Positions 7,036-7,167 of a stretch of 7,167 nt of DNA are shown piece after piece (the first letter of the stretch is position 1; each line of letters opens with the position of its first letter). The position numbers and the translations under genes are program-made. The notes beneath the pieces are model-generated. The model did no database searches, was not told the DNA's origin, and saw only the letters and a program-made list of their open reading frames with translations. This DNA is from Verrucomicrobiota bacterium. GTDB taxonomy: Bacteria > Verrucomicrobiota > Verrucomicrobiia > Limisphaerales > UBA9464. Location: NCBI GenBank assembly GCA_947454295.1, contig CANGMO010000112.1, forward strand, positions 1-7,167, read 5' to 3'.

Positions 7036-7167
7036 TTTTCACAGCCCTATTGGTAAGGGTTTCCTCCACACGCTTTATTTCCTGCCCGCACTCACCTGGC
7101 TGGTGGCTGCCGCCGAGCCGGATCCGTCCCAGTTTCAAATGGATCCCGCCTTCGAGATCGCCCTGTG
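7025..7167 (+). CDS. N-terminus of a predicted exported protein (partial)
   Basis: The 47 codons from ATG 7025 stay open to the right edge. The translation begins MSSGFHSPIGKGFLHTLYF and shows a signal peptide: a positive residue (K11), a hydrophobic stretch FLHTLYFLPALTWLVAAA, and a likely cleavage after the Ala run before EPDPSQ. The first mature residues (FQMDPAFEIAL) faintly recall the N-terminus of PVC-group secreted heme/dehydrogenase-like proteins (pattern GFEVxLxA), but that is too short to assign. An AGG lies 4 nt upstream of the ATG as a weak ribosome binding site. Too little is visible to name the family. Confidence 0.6.
   Translation, partial: MSSGFHSPIGKGFLHTLYFLPALTWLVAAAEPDPSQFQMDPAFEIAL

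Overview
The window is GC-rich and densely coded. It looks like chromosomal DNA from the Verrucomicrobiota or a close PVC relative. That placement is an inference from three things: a verrucomicrobial-looking DnaE2 active-site sequence, AT-rich and GC-palindromic repeats filling the gaps between genes, and start codons without clear Shine-Dalgarno sequences. No rRNA or other marker gene is present to confirm it.

Positions 1-4919 (minus strand) hold a DNA-damage mutagenesis cassette, read right to left. imuA (4919-4218) is a RecA-like accessory protein. imuB (4113-2629) is a Y-family polymerase homologue without catalytic acids but with a clamp-binding motif. Next comes a UvrC/Cho-like GIY-YIG endonuclease (2387-1566). 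Last is dnaE2 (1569 to beyond position 1), the error-prone C-family polymerase. The nuclease and dnaE2 overlap by four bases (ATGA), so they are very likely translated together. The familiar cassette is imuA-imuB-dnaE2. The inserted excision-repair-type nuclease is the most interesting feature here, because it would put lesion incision and lesion bypass under shared expression. The imuA-imuB gap (104 nt) and the imuB-nuclease gap (241 nt) are filled with inverted repeats. The larger gap is a nested palindromic element with AT-rich arms.

Positions 4920-5141 are a divergent intergenic region between imuA and carA, with several GC-rich inverted repeats. I found no LexA box of the E. coli or B. 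subtilis type in it.

Positions 5142-6880 (plus strand) hold carA, the complete glutaminase subunit of carbamoyl-phosphate synthetase, with no carB next to it. It is followed by a small FHA-domain protein with a C-terminal membrane anchor, preceded by a plausible promoter.

Positions 6881-7167 hold a short-motif repeat directly after the FHA gene, then a strong hairpin and a 14-15 bp tandem duplication. The last feature is the first 47 codons of a predicted secreted protein that runs off the window. The genes right of 4920 have no evident functional link with the mutagenesis cassette.
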